From a bacterium (lineage in GTDB: Bacteria; Zhuqueibacterota; Zhuqueibacteria; Residuimicrobiales; Residuimicrobiaceae): a DNA stretch of 64,000 nt. A model generated the notes under the pieces. That model was not told where the DNA came from, did no database searches, and saw only the letters and a list, made by a program, of their open reading frames with translations. The stretch lies in NCBI GenBank assembly GCA_029565685.1, contig JAKQNR010000045.1, forward strand, positions 62,001 to 126,000, written 5' to 3'. The position numbers were made by a program, and so were the translations under genes. Positions 34,387 to 43,468 of this stretch are shown here, in pieces (positions within the stretch are counted from its first letter, which is position 1; each line of letters opens with the position of its first letter).

Positions 34387-34415
34387 TATTTAGCAAAAAA
34401 AAGGGGAGAAATCAA
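34387..34415 (-). promoter_or_regulatory. Promoter of the acyl synthetase gene
   Basis: On the minus strand TTGATT (34415-34410) and TAAATA (34392-34387) are spaced by 17 bases. The predicted start is about 35 bases before the ATG at 34345. The two palindromic operators bracket this promoter. Confidence 0.6.
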
Positions 34416-34423
34416 GGATTATT

Positions 34424-34436
34424 TGAATGAAATTCA
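34424..34436. promoter_or_regulatory. Operator copy 2 (TGAATGAAATTCA) upstream of the -35 box
   Basis: This is a second exact copy of the 13-base palindrome, 8 bases upstream of the predicted -35 box. The 54-base separation from copy 1 is close to five helical turns. Both copies would therefore face the same side of the DNA, compatible with cooperative binding or looping. Confidence 0.65.
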
Positions 34437-34563
34437 TATTTCACCGCTATGCGTGCTGCAGGAGCAAGGAGAGTATGCTGCAGTTGCTGAAAAGGAAAAC
34501 GATACGCCGCCAGGCGGATGTCGATGGTCAGGGAGGACGAACCGGGAAAGAGGATGAAGCAGC

Positions 34564-35334
34564 TCAGAAACGCAGGTGTTTGACGGTCAACCCGTTGTTG
34601 ATCAATTCGTTGAGCGAATCGATGCCGATGCGCAGGTGCCGCTCGGTGAACTGCCGGGTCACCTGTTTGTCGCTTTCTTCGGTTTTGACGCCTTCCGGCG
34701 CCATGGGCTGATCCGAGACCAGCAGCAGAGCGCCGGTGGGTATTTGGTTGTAGAATCCGGTGATAAAGATGGTCGCGGTCTCCATATCGATGGCCATGCA
34801 GCGGATGCGGCGCAGATAGTTCTTAAATATTTCATCATGTTCCCAGACGCGGCGGTTGGTGGTATAAACCGTGCCGGTCCAATAGTCGCACTGATGATTG
34901 CGTATGGTAGTCGAGACCGCTTTTTGCAGACTGAAGGCCGGCAGGGCGGGCACTTCGGCTGGAAAATAATCGTTGGAAGTGCCTTCGCCGCGGATGGCGG
35001 CGATGGGCAGGATCAGATCGCCGATCTGGTTCTTTTTTTTCAAACCCCCGCATTTGCCTAGGAACAGGCAGGCCTTGGGTTCGATGCTGATCAGCAGATC
35101 CATGATGAGAGCGGCGTTGGCGCTGCCGATGCCGAAATTGATAATAGTGATGCCGTTTGCAGTGGCGCTTAGCATGGGGTGATCCAGTCCCTGCAGCGGC
35201 GCCTGATGCCACTGGGCAAAGGCGCGCACATAGTTGCTGAAATTGACCAGCAGAATGTATTTTCCGAATTCTTCAAGGCCGACGCCGGTGTAGCGGGGCA
35301 GCCAGTTGCCGACGATCTGCTCTTTACTGATCAT
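34564..35334 (-). CDS. amn: AMP nucleosidase, short (Bacteroidetes-type) form
   Basis: This 256-residue purine-salvage enzyme hydrolyses AMP to adenine and ribose 5-phosphate. It belongs to the nucleoside phosphorylase fold. Landmarks are EQIVGNWLPRYTG at the N-terminus, NFSNYV, INFGIGSANAALIMDLL, FLGKCGGLKKK, GEGTSNDYFPAEVPALPA, TGTVYTTNRRVWEHDE and AIDMETATIF, the last with the ribose-binding glutamate. It is the short AMN-like type, lacking the N-terminal domain of E. coli Amn. The ATG at 35334 has a GGGAG site eight bases upstream. An ATG at 35367 adds eleven residues with a weaker site. Confidence 0.93.
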   Translation of the reverse strand: MISKEQIVGNWLPRYTGVGLEEFGKYILLVNFSNYVRAFAQWHQAPLQGLDHPMLSATANGITIINFGIGSANAALIMDLLISIEPKACLFLGKCGGLKKKNQIGDLILPIAAIRGEGTSNDYFPAEVPALPAFSLQKAVSTTIRNHQCDYWTGTVYTTNRRVWEHDEIFKNYLRRIRCMAIDMETATIFITGFYNQIPTGALLLVSDQPMAPEGVKTEESDKQVTRQFTERHLRIGIDSLNELINNGLTVKHLRF

Positions 35335-35423
35335 GAAGGGTGCTCCCGGGCAGTTGCCGATTGACATCCATTAGCCGGTGACGAGCGACAGAGCGGCTTT
35401 GGGCGGTCGCTCACGAACGGCCC

Positions 35424-36311
35424 TCAGCCGCGCCGCACTTTTTCCAACCAGGCGAGCAACGCGCTGGCATAGTCCTCATAAGCCATGGCGTCCACCACCC
35501 AGGTGGCGGACGCCTGCGGATCCAAGCCGTTGGCTGGGGCCAGCTGGTTCAACTGGTTTTGCGTCTTGGGAAAATCCTGTTTGTAAAAATAGGCCATGGC
35601 CAAGGCCAGACGCACATCCTCTATGGTGACCTCGGGATTTCTTTCAAACACATAGGCGGGATTGATGCTGAGAATTTTGAACAAATCCTCAATCGCTGCA
35701 TTGTACTTTTTCAGCGCCAGCAGAGCGAATCCTCTGCCGACCAGGGCGTCCGGATAAGTGGGCGACGACAGGATCGCTTGATCAAAGAAGCCGACGCCTT
35801 TGATCAGGGAATCGACCGGCGCGGCGAGGTGGCACCAGCCCAGTCCGGTCAGAATGGCGACGTTCGCCGGATACTGTTCAAGGGCTGCGGCAAAACGGCT
35901 GATCGACAGGCTGTAATTTTTGTCCTGATAGGCGGCCCAGGCCTCGTCGATGATCTGATCAAGATTCGGCAGGGTGACGAACTGGGATTCTGCCGAAGCG
36001 GAGGCGCCGTCCTGGTTCTCCGATTCGACCGTGTAAAAATAAGGGGTTCCACTTTTCAAAGCCGTAAGCCGAATAAGATGCACGGTCTCCTGAGTGCTGT
36101 TTTTGACAGTCAGAGCCAGCTGGCCTGACGTGGTGCCGTAGCGCACGGTCGAGTTGGCTGAAATGTCGGTTTCCCAACGGATGTCGGCGCTGGTGGTGGT
36201 GATGTTGCTGACCTTAGGGGCGACGATGATCTGCGGAATTTTTTTTGCCTCCGTCGGGTTTTTACTGCAGCTCATTGCGAGCAGCACGGCGGCCACGAAT
36301 ATTTTTTTCAT
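35424..36311 (-). CDS. Lipoprotein with fibronectin type III and TPR-like repeats
   Basis: This 295-residue protein has a lipoprotein signal peptide with lipobox LLAMSC (cysteine at about residue 15). An FN3-like domain follows (about 30-118: VSNITTTSADIRWET, YGTTSGQ, TALKSGTPYFYTVES), then helical tetratricopeptide-like repeats (about 125-290). It lies 8 bases after the giant secreted protein, whose central FN3 domain is of the same type, so the two are probably co-expressed. It may be an outer-membrane scaffold for the secreted partner; that role is inference from position. Confidence 0.8.
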   Translation of the reverse strand: MKKIFVAAVLLAMSCSKNPTEAKKIPQIIVAPKVSNITTTSADIRWETDISANSTVRYGTTSGQLALTVKNSTQETVHLIRLTALKSGTPYFYTVESENQDGASASAESQFVTLPNLDQIIDEAWAAYQDKNYSLSISRFAAALEQYPANVAILTGLGWCHLAAPVDSLIKGVGFFDQAILSSPTYPDALVGRGFALLALKKYNAAIEDLFKILSINPAYVFERNPEVTIEDVRLALAMAYFYKQDFPKTQNQLNQLAPANGLDPQASATWVVDAMAYEDYASALLAWLEKVRRG

Positions 36312-36319
36312 AAAAGATC

Positions 36320-39300
36320 CTAGCGGAGTATGATCATTTTTTTCGTCAACAGGCATTTCCCGGAACTGAAGCGGTAAAAATAAAGTCCTGCCGCCAGCGG
36401 AGTTCCCGATGCATCGCGACCGTTCCAGGTGAAACGGTGCACGCCGGGATTGAGCGCCCCCCGGATCAGCGTGTGTACTTTTTCGCCCAGCAAATTATAG
36501 ATTGCTAGTTCGGTGAATTGCCGCTGCGGCAATTGTATCTGAAACGAGGTCTCGCTGTTGCCGGCGCTGAAGGGATTGGGATAGTTTTGCGATAACTGGT
36601 ATTGGTCAGGCATCTGTTCCGATAGCGTTACTCGAAAGACGCCCATTCGTGGCGTGGAGGCTGACAAACGGTCGCCTTCCTGCACGGTGGCCAGATCCAT
36701 CCAGCGGCCGTCAGCGTCGCGGCGCTGAATGACCGGTGACCCGCTGCCGTCGGCGGCCTGGGTGAAGACGATCCGACCGTTCATCTGTTCCGGCAAAATG
36801 CTGTAGCAACGATCGGTTTCGCCGCTGAAATTCGCGTCCATCAAGTCGCCCGGCTCGATGCGCACAATGGAGGCATAGGCATCCTCTGCGAGCGTTCCGG
36901 CTGGAATGTGCAGTTGCACGCGTCCGTCTGTGGAATGTAGAACGCCGCCCTGGGCGACTGTGAGCAGCGCGGCGGCAAAGCCGCGCTCTGTGCGGCCTTC
37001 ATTGCCGGCCAGGTCCGTGCCCGTAGCGCTCAACTGCATTGTCCCGCCGCTGCTGAGCTTGTAATCGCCTTTATAGAGAAAAGTCGCTGCGTTCAACAGG
37101 CTCATGACGATCTGTTCCTCCCCGATTTGAACCATGGGCGCGAAGGCGAGCCTTTCACGGCTTTTGACATAGACCGAAAGATAGCGGTTGAGCACCGGAT
37201 GCTGCAGCAATCCGATGGCCAGGAAGGGAGCTGTGGTGTCCCTGCTTTGGGTGGTAAACCTCCACTCTACATCGTCCTCCGGCGATCCGTCGTCCGTGCC
37301 GTTGCCATTGCCGTCCAAACCCAGACCAGCCTCATTGGTGATGTGATTGCGGAGGCGAACGGTCACTCTTTCTTCGGGTTGGAAATCGTACACCGGGCTG
37401 ATCAGCAGCCGTTTCTGATCTTCCAGATAGGTCAGCTCTGCACTTAATATTCCGCTTTTCTCCCCGGCGAGAATGACGTTTTCGGGGATCAGGGAATCGC
37501 TGACGATCCGCTGGTCAAAATCTGCGAACAATCGATGGACGCTGAAGTAAGGCACTTCCACTGCATCGGCTTGCGGGGAGCGGTTGACGATCCGCGGCGG
37601 CGCGCTGGGTACTGAACGAGTGTTCAGTCGGGCGTACCTCACCACGTGGGCGGCCTCGTTTTGAACATTCATCCAGAGAAGGTGTACAGCCTCGCTGCCG
37701 GATTGCCGGTTCGGCATCTCGGGATTCTGCGAATCCACCCCATCGCTGGTCACATTGGCGCCGGGCAGCCAAACACCTTTCCTGTTCAGGCTCAGATAGA
37801 TATCGCCGGCGCCGGTCGCAAGCAGCCGGTTCCAGCGAAAGGGATCAATGTCTTCCTCTCTGGCGCGGTTGAGTTTGTTGAGTCCGGCGGTGGCTGGCGC
37901 ATCACAGTAGAGCAGATAGATCACCCCTCGATCATCCCGGCTCAGGCTGGGATGGAAGGCATGGCCTTCGATGCCCAGGCTGGAAGCGGCGACGGACTGG
38001 GGTGGGGCAACCTCCGCCGAGCGTACGCTGGTGTACATGATGCGGATGTCGCCCGGTGTGTAATTGTCCGCATAGGCGATATGCACCTGATCTGCGGCAT
38101 CGACCACCATGGCGATCATGCCGTCGTAGAGTACGCCCGAGCTGCTGATCCGAACCGGGGCATTCCAATGGCTCCCATCTTCCGACCACTGGTAGTAGGC
38201 GTTGCGGGACTGATCGTCAAACAGGCCATCGCTATAGGTCACATGGCATCGTCCCTTGGAATCGAAATCGATGGTTGGAACGAAGCAGCGGTGAAAAGCG
38301 GATTGGCTGATCTGGCTGCCGGGTTGCCAGGTCTGGCCCTGATCCTGAGACCAGGCGTGATAGACATCGCCCTCAAAATAGTCGCTGTAGAGAGCGCTGT
38401 TCCAGACGATGTGAGGGTTGTGCTGCCGGTCCAAAGCGATCGCAGAATAAAGCTGATCGTGATCCGCTGCAGCCGGGCTGATCCGCTGTGAAGGGCTCCA
38501 GGTGGATCCACCGTCATCGGAGCGGCTGTAGTAGATGCCATAGGCGCCGTTCACCGTCGCCTTGGCGTGCCAGCACACGTGCAATCTTAGCAGCGAATCC
38601 ACAGCCACCGAGGGCATGCCGCCGGACAGGCAGGTCCGATCGACGACCACCGGTGCGGACCAGGTCGCACCATGATCGGAGCTTTTTTGATGATAGATGA
38701 ACCGTTCTTCGCCGCTTTTTTCATGATAGAGGAAATGGATGGTCTGGTCCGAGCCCACAGCCAGCGAGCGGCCCAGATAGCCATAGGCATGGGATTGCGC
38801 CAGGGTGACGATGGACTGGCCGGTGGGGGTGACGGTGGTAAAGCTAAAGTCAGCGCTGTAGGAAGGCCCGTTATCTCGAGCATCCACAGAGCCGACCCGG
38901 TAATGGTAGGCGGTGTCGGCCGCCAGACCGCTGAGCACGATTTTGTGGTCTGTGGTCAGAGTCAGATCCCGGGCCACCTGGCCATATTGAGGGGTCAGAC
39001 CGTACTCGACCAGGCTGGTGGCATACTCATCCGTTTTCCAGATGATGGTGATGGAGTTGTTGCCGGGGATGGACTCCTGCGGTCCAGATGTGATCAGAGG
39101 CGGCTTGCTGTCCTCGATCTCGGTGGTTACAGAGTAGGAGAGAGTATTGACAAAGGAGAAATTGACGGTCGTTAAAACCAGACTTTTTACGCTCCGGCCG
39201 ATGGCCTTCAGGCTGGCGTAGGTTTTGCCCTGGCTGTCGAAATCGAGTTTTTCCACTTTCGGTTGATCGGCCATTTGCAGAATCAGCGCTCGAGTGTCGG

Positions 39301-40537
39301 CCGGTCTGAGGCTGGTCAGGGTCAGAATGGCGGTGCTGTCCTGACCATAAAAGCGGATATATTGACTGGAGTAGGCGGCCAGGGTTTTGGTCTGATGGTC
39401 GATGGGATAAGAGCCAAAGTCACCAGAGGGTGCAAAGGGTGGCAGGGTGATGGTCCGGTACCCAAAGTAGCCCTGTGCATCCAGGCTGGGATTGTTCAGA
39501 TAATTAGCGACGACAAAGTTGCTAAAGATCTCTTCGAAAGAGAGTGAAATGCCTTTGGCCTGCAGCGCTGCGCGCACGCCCTCTACGCTGTTTTCCGGCT
39601 GCTGCACGATCTGCCCGATCAGCGAGGGGCCGAATTTTTCGCCGAGGTAATAGGTCCAGAGCGCGACCTTTTCGTAATCGATGAGCGAGTTGTCGTTATA
39701 ATCAAAAGTCAGCAAGGAGCGGCCGGGATTGTTTAGGTATTTGGACGGGCTGCGCAAGGAATAGCCGCAGATCACCGAAGCATATTCGCTGGCGCCCTCG
39801 TTGACCCAGGTGCCGCCGTAGAGATCTTCATCCCGGTCTGCGCCGTAATGCAGCAGATGCTGGAGCTCATGCGCGACATTGCGCAGCACGTCGCTGCTTC
39901 CGGGATTGGCGGGATTGCAGTCGATGTAGAGGAGATCCTTGCGGTTGCTGTAGCTGCCGTTGCCCTGATCGTTAGGTGAAAAATAGCCCGCAATATATGC
40001 TTCCAAGTTGCCGGCGTCGATGATGTCGTAGATCAGGACATAGATATGAGCGTCGCCTGATTTGTTGGGTGCGGGGCCAAAGGTCTGTTCGAGAATGGCG
40101 CGGATGCCGGCGTTGGGGTTGATGGAACTGGGAGGCGTGCTCTCTTCAAAGGCTTGTTTGAATGCCTGCACATTGGCCTCGGTCACCTGTTCGTTTTCCC
40201 ATTCTTTTTTGCCGACAAAAATATAGGTTTTGTCGCTCTGATATCGGCACAGCGCTACGGTCTTGTCGTAGCTGATGGTTTTATAGTTGTAGGTGAAGAA
40301 GGTGAGAGAATCGCCGATCTGGTAAGCAGACTGATTTTGCTTGAACAATTCGTTCTGCCACTGCGGATGCCGCTGGTTGGTGTTGCGCACCGCCTCTTCG
40401 TGCCGGGCGAGCAACGCTTGAAAGCCGCAGACGCTGTTGCAGGCTTCCACCGTGACGGTCCGCTCTAAGCCCAGAGCGATTGGTGTTTGCAGACTTAGGA
40501 GAAGGAACAGGTGGATGAGACGCCGTGAATCTTTCAT
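36320..40537 (-). CDS. Large secreted metallopeptidase-like protein with type IX secretion sorting domain
   Basis: This 1405-residue protein has a signal peptide (about 6-23). Residues about 30-380 resemble the M30 (hyicolysin) peptidase group: HELQH (223-227) with a likely third ligand in WVNEGASEYA (E247). An FN3 domain follows (about 480-575). The beta-propeller-like region (about 580-900) has four Asp-box repeats (SSDHGATW, SDDGGSTW, SQDQGQTW, SEDGSHW), then a Big_5-like Ig domain (about 985-1105). The last 90 residues form a type IX sorting domain (SQNYPNPFSAGNSETSF, IYNLLGEKV, GLYFYRFSSG). It should cross the outer membrane and be anchored or released. Its start overlaps the glycerate kinase stop by 4 bases. 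Confidence 0.9.
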   Translation of the reverse strand: MKDSRRLIHLFLLLSLQTPIALGLERTVTVEACNSVCGFQALLARHEEAVRNTNQRHPQWQNELFKQNQSAYQIGDSLTFFTYNYKTISYDKTVALCRYQSDKTYIFVGKKEWENEQVTEANVQAFKQAFEESTPPSSINPNAGIRAILEQTFGPAPNKSGDAHIYVLIYDIIDAGNLEAYIAGYFSPNDQGNGSYSNRKDLLYIDCNPANPGSSDVLRNVAHELQHLLHYGADRDEDLYGGTWVNEGASEYASVICGYSLRSPSKYLNNPGRSLLTFDYNDNSLIDYEKVALWTYYLGEKFGPSLIGQIVQQPENSVEGVRAALQAKGISLSFEEIFSNFVVANYLNNPSLDAQGYFGYRTITLPPFAPSGDFGSYPIDHQTKTLAAYSSQYIRFYGQDSTAILTLTSLRPADTRALILQMADQPKVEKLDFDSQGKTYASLKAIGRSVKSLVLTTVNFSFVNTLSYSVTTEIEDSKPPLITSGPQESIPGNNSITIIWKTDEYATSLVEYGLTPQYGQVARDLTLTTDHKIVLSGLAADTAYHYRVGSVDARDNGPSYSADFSFTTVTPTGQSIVTLAQSHAYGYLGRSLAVGSDQTIHFLYHEKSGEERFIYHQKSSDHGATWSAPVVVDRTCLSGGMPSVAVDSLLRLHVCWHAKATVNGAYGIYYSRSDDGGSTWSPSQRISPAAADHDQLYSAIALDRQHNPHIVWNSALYSDYFEGDVYHAWSQDQGQTWQPGSQISQSAFHRCFVPTIDFDSKGRCHVTYSDGLFDDQSRNAYYQWSEDGSHWNAPVRISSSGVLYDGMIAMVVDAADQVHIAYADNYTPGDIRIMYTSVRSAEVAPPQSVAASSLGIEGHAFHPSLSRDDRGVIYLLYCDAPATAGLNKLNRAREEDIDPFRWNRLLATGAGDIYLSLNRKGVWLPGANVTSDGVDSQNPEMPNRQSGSEAVHLLWMNVQNEAAHVVRYARLNTRSVPSAPPRIVNRSPQADAVEVPYFSVHRLFADFDQRIVSDSLIPENVILAGEKSGILSAELTYLEDQKRLLISPVYDFQPEERVTVRLRNHITNEAGLGLDGNGNGTDDGSPEDDVEWRFTTQSRDTTAPFLAIGLLQHPVLNRYLSVYVKSRERLAFAPMVQIGEEQIVMSLLNAATFLYKGDYKLSSGGTMQLSATGTDLAGNEGRTERGFAAALLTVAQGGVLHSTDGRVQLHIPAGTLAEDAYASIVRIEPGDLMDANFSGETDRCYSILPEQMNGRIVFTQAADGSGSPVIQRRDADGRWMDLATVQEGDRLSASTPRMGVFRVTLSEQMPDQYQLSQNYPNPFSAGNSETSFQIQLPQRQFTELAIYNLLGEKVHTLIRGALNPGVHRFTWNGRDASGTPLAAGLYFYRFSSGKCLLTKKMIILR

Positions 40538-41709
40538 AACTCCTCGTGATTCTGATTTAAATTTTGCCGTCCGTGGGCGATGTGCAGCAGACTTGTCAGG
40601 TTGGCCATGGTTTCTTCCGCCATGGGCAGGGTGCGCTGCATGGCCTCCTGCAGCGGTATGGGGCCGGGGCAGATGGAAAAAACCGCGGCTGCCCCTCGCT
40701 GCAGCAGTTCACAGGTTTCCCCCCGAACAGCGCCGGCCAGGATGATCACTGGAACGGCCAGCGGCCTTGCGGCGGTCAAAATTCCGCTGACGGTTTTACC
40801 GAATACGGTCTGCTCATCCACTTGTCCTTCGCCGGTGATGATATAGTCAGCGCCTTGAATGTTCTCGGCAAAGCGGCAGGCTGCTAGGACGATCTGAACG
40901 CCGGGTTTGAGCGCCGCATCGGCGAAGGACAATAGTCCAGCGCCCAGTCCCCCGGCTGCGCCGGCGCCTGGAATATTGCGGATCGATCGGTTTAAATCTT
41001 TTTCTATAACATCGATGATTCGCTCCATATTTCGTTCCAGAACCGGCAGTTGTTCCGCGGTTGCGCCTTTCTGCGGCGCGTACACCATCACCGCCCCCTG
41101 CGGGCCCAGCAGGACATTGTCGACATCGCAGGCGGCGGTGATCTGGCAGCCTTGCAAGAGCGGCGAGCGAGTGGTCCAGTCTATGGTGCGCACCTGTCCC
41201 ATCAGCTCGCCGTTCATATACTCAACGATCTCGCTGCCATCCTGACGGTAAAATTTATATCCCAGCGCCTGAGCCATGCCGGTGCCCGCGTCGCAGGTGG
41301 CTGAGCCGCCGATGCCAAGAAGAATCTTGCGGCAGCCCTGAGCAATGGCCTGCAGGATCAGTTGTCCGGTGCCATAGGTGGTTGTTTTCAAAGGATTGCG
41401 TTTCGCTTCCGCCACCAACGGCAGTCCAGAGGAAGCCGCCATTTCTATGACCGCGGTTTCTCCGTCGCCCAAAAGGCCCCACTGCGCAGTGATGGGCTGT
41501 CCCAGTGGATCGACGACCGTATGCTGCAGCAAACGTCCTTTGGTGGCTGAGACCAAGGCAGAGACGGTTCCTTCACCGCCGTCGGCCATGGGCAGCGAGA
41601 CGATCTCCGCATCCGGCAAAATGCGGCGAATGCCTGCAGCCAGCGCAGCGCATATCTCTTCGGCGTCCGCGCTGCCCTTGAAAGAATCCGGCGCCAGTAC
41701 GAATTTCAT
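40534..41709 (-). CDS. glxK: Glycerate 2-kinase (GlxK/GarK family)
   Basis: This 391-residue kinase phosphorylates D-glycerate to 2-phosphoglycerate. Family signatures are VLAPDSFKGS at the N-terminus, PMADGGEGT, EMAASSGLPLV, LLGIGGSATCDAG, PGAGAAGGLGAGLL and TGEGQVDEQT. It is intact and of normal length. It is the first gene of a unit that continues with the giant secreted protein and the FN3-TPR lipoprotein, an unusual mix that probably reflects compact gene packing and not a shared pathway. Confidence 0.95.
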   Translation of the reverse strand: MKFVLAPDSFKGSADAEEICAALAAGIRRILPDAEIVSLPMADGGEGTVSALVSATKGRLLQHTVVDPLGQPITAQWGLLGDGETAVIEMAASSGLPLVAEAKRNPLKTTTYGTGQLILQAIAQGCRKILLGIGGSATCDAGTGMAQALGYKFYRQDGSEIVEYMNGELMGQVRTIDWTTRSPLLQGCQITAACDVDNVLLGPQGAVMVYAPQKGATAEQLPVLERNMERIIDVIEKDLNRSIRNIPGAGAAGGLGAGLLSFADAALKPGVQIVLAACRFAENIQGADYIITGEGQVDEQTVFGKTVSGILTAARPLAVPVIILAGAVRGETCELLQRGAAAVFSICPGPIPLQEAMQRTLPMAEETMANLTSLLHIAHGRQNLNQNHEEL

Positions 41710-41915
41710 CAGGTCCCTTGTGTAGTTACTCTTTGATTAAAAATAACATACATAAATCAGTGAGCTTTCGCAAGCCCTTTTTTGCCTTTGTCCGTGAACC
41801 GCTCCGCAGGGAGAAAACTATTTTTTTGCATGTGGAAATTTCGTACATTGACAAAGCGAAGGAGAAAAAGCAACGGCTGTTCTTCCCCTCATGGCATGAA
41901 GCGAAAGGATCCCAA

Positions 41916-42830
41916 GTGATCGATCTTGTTTTTGAAAAAGCGGACGATAGTTTCCGCTGGGTGGACGTGGTTCTGCCCACGCCGGAGGAACTGCAGCGCA
42001 TCTCGAACGAATACAATTTGCATGCGACCACGATTCAGGATTGTCTCGAGCCCGAGCATCTGCCCAAGTTCGAAAAATTGGAGGAGAACACCTTTATCAT
42101 TTGCCGCGCGTACGATGACGCGTGCGGCCCTGATGCTGATTCCGTACAGGAATTGACGCGCAAGATCGCCATCCTCTCCGGCAGGAATTTTCTCGTCACC
42201 ATACACCGAAACGATCAGCCATTCATCACATCCATCCGTGAGCGCTGGCGGCAGTCGCCGAACCAAACCGCCAGGCCGGCTTTTTTTCTTCTGCATGAGA
42301 TTTTCTTGGCGATTCTGCAGAGCTATGAGATGCCTTTGCAAAAAGCCATGCGCCAGCTCGATGATATTGAAAATCTAATTTTCCATCATCTGCAAAAGCA
42401 ACATCTGGAGGACCTCTATTATCTGAAGCGCAAGGCGGGGGTTTTTAAAGAGATGTTCTTTCTGTCCCGTGATATTTTTCGCGCCCTCTCGTTCGAGTCC
42501 AAACAACATTCGCCGTTTCTGCAGGACCTGCGCGAAAATGCAGACCGGCTTTTCTTTCTCAGCCAGCAGTTGTATGAGAATGTGACCAACCTGCTCAACC
42601 TGCACATCTCGCTCTCCGCTCAGCGCACCAATGAGGTGATGCGTATTCTTACCCTGTTCTCGGTTTTTTTCATGCCGCTCACGTTCATCGTCGGCGTTTA
42701 CGGGATGAACTTTGAACACATACCGGAACTGTCCTGGAAGCTCGGTTATCTGATCGTCTGGTTGGTGATCCTGGGGGTGGCGCTGGGACTCTACCTCTGG
42801 TTCCGCCGGCGCGGCTGGTTAAGAGATTGA
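41916..42830 (+). CDS. corA: CorA-family divalent cation transporter
   Basis: This is a Mg2+/Co2+ (or Ni2+) channel of the CorA family. The C-terminus has two membrane helices, the first ending in the selectivity motif YGMNFEHIPE and the second followed by a basic tail (RRRGWLRD). The cytoplasmic N-terminal domain includes RWVDVVLPTPEEL, QDCLEPEHLPKFE and a long stalk helix. I prefer the GTG at 41916, which has AAAGGA six bases upstream and aligns with the usual CorA N-terminus (about 304 residues). The open frame reaches back to 41718, but that part is AT-rich and non-family. Confidence 0.9.
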   Translation: MIDLVFEKADDSFRWVDVVLPTPEELQRISNEYNLHATTIQDCLEPEHLPKFEKLEENTFIICRAYDDACGPDADSVQELTRKIAILSGRNFLVTIHRNDQPFITSIRERWRQSPNQTARPAFFLLHEIFLAILQSYEMPLQKAMRQLDDIENLIFHHLQKQHLEDLYYLKRKAGVFKEMFFLSRDIFRALSFESKQHSPFLQDLRENADRLFFLSQQLYENVTNLLNLHISLSAQRTNEVMRILTLFSVFFMPLTFIVGVYGMNFEHIPELSWKLGYLIVWLVILGVALGLYLWFRRRGWLRD

Positions 42831-42845
42831 GGCATCGATAGCGCC

Positions 42846-43439
42846 ATGAGAGACCTTCTTTTGCGCGGACTCGATTCATCCCATCCGCAGGCTTATTCGG
42901 ACATTCGCCTGCAAATCAGGGACGGCGACGTGTTGCTCTATGAAGGGTTTACGCTGCCTTCGCGCATCATCCGCTGGGCCACGCGATCGCGCTATACTCA
43001 TGCGGGCGTTGCGGTTTGGTGGAATGACCGGTTGATGGTGCTGGAAGCCGTGGGCCGCGGTGTTTCCGTGACGCCCCTGAGCGCTAATTTACGCCGGTAC
43101 CGCGGCCATGTGCAGTGGTTCACGACGACGAAGCCGATCTCGCAGGCTAAACGACGAGAGATGATCCAGTTTGCGCAGCAGGAACTCGGCAAAGGATATG
43201 CGCTGTGGAAATCCATTGTGCTGGGTTTTTTCATTCTCTTTCGCCGGAATGTGGATAAACGGGACCGATTGCGCCGGGAAAACAAGCTTTACTGCTCCTG
43301 GTACGTGGCGCAGATCTATAACGTGGTTGGGTTGGATTTGAAAAAGGGCGTCAGCGACCGTTTCATGACTCCGGATGACATCGCCCGTTCGCCCTTGCTG
43401 GTGCGCCGGGGGGTGCTTAAAATATTCCGGGATAAATAA
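42846..43439 (+). CDS. YiiX-like permuted NlpC/P60 (papain-fold) hydrolase
   Basis: This 197-residue protein matches the YiiX/YebB-like permuted NlpC/P60 pattern. GDVLLYEG opens the barrel, SRYTHAGVAV supplies the catalytic histidine (about H52), VLEAVGRG a glutamate (about E67), and LYCSWYVAQIY the nucleophile cysteine (about C150). Some family members act on lipids or amide bonds in the cell envelope; the substrate here is unknown. A hydrophobic stretch (about 122-133, SIVLGFFILF) may contact membrane. No signal peptide is visible. It starts 15 bases after corA. Confidence 0.82.
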   Translation: MRDLLLRGLDSSHPQAYSDIRLQIRDGDVLLYEGFTLPSRIIRWATRSRYTHAGVAVWWNDRLMVLEAVGRGVSVTPLSANLRRYRGHVQWFTTTKPISQAKRREMIQFAQQELGKGYALWKSIVLGFFILFRRNVDKRDRLRRENKLYCSWYVAQIYNVVGLDLKKGVSDRFMTPDDIARSPLLVRRGVLKIFRDK

Positions 43440-43468
43440 CACATGCATTATTCATACAAGAGGGTGTT

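Noticed and set aside
36320..40537. Sialidase call from the Asp-box repeats
   Set aside because: Asp-boxes occur in many beta-propellers. The sialidase catalytic arginine triad and acid/base residues cannot be placed, so the call was limited to a propeller-like region.
41718..41915. N-terminal extension of corA
   Set aside because: The extension is AT-rich, has no family match and lacks a ribosome site as good as the one before the GTG at 41916.
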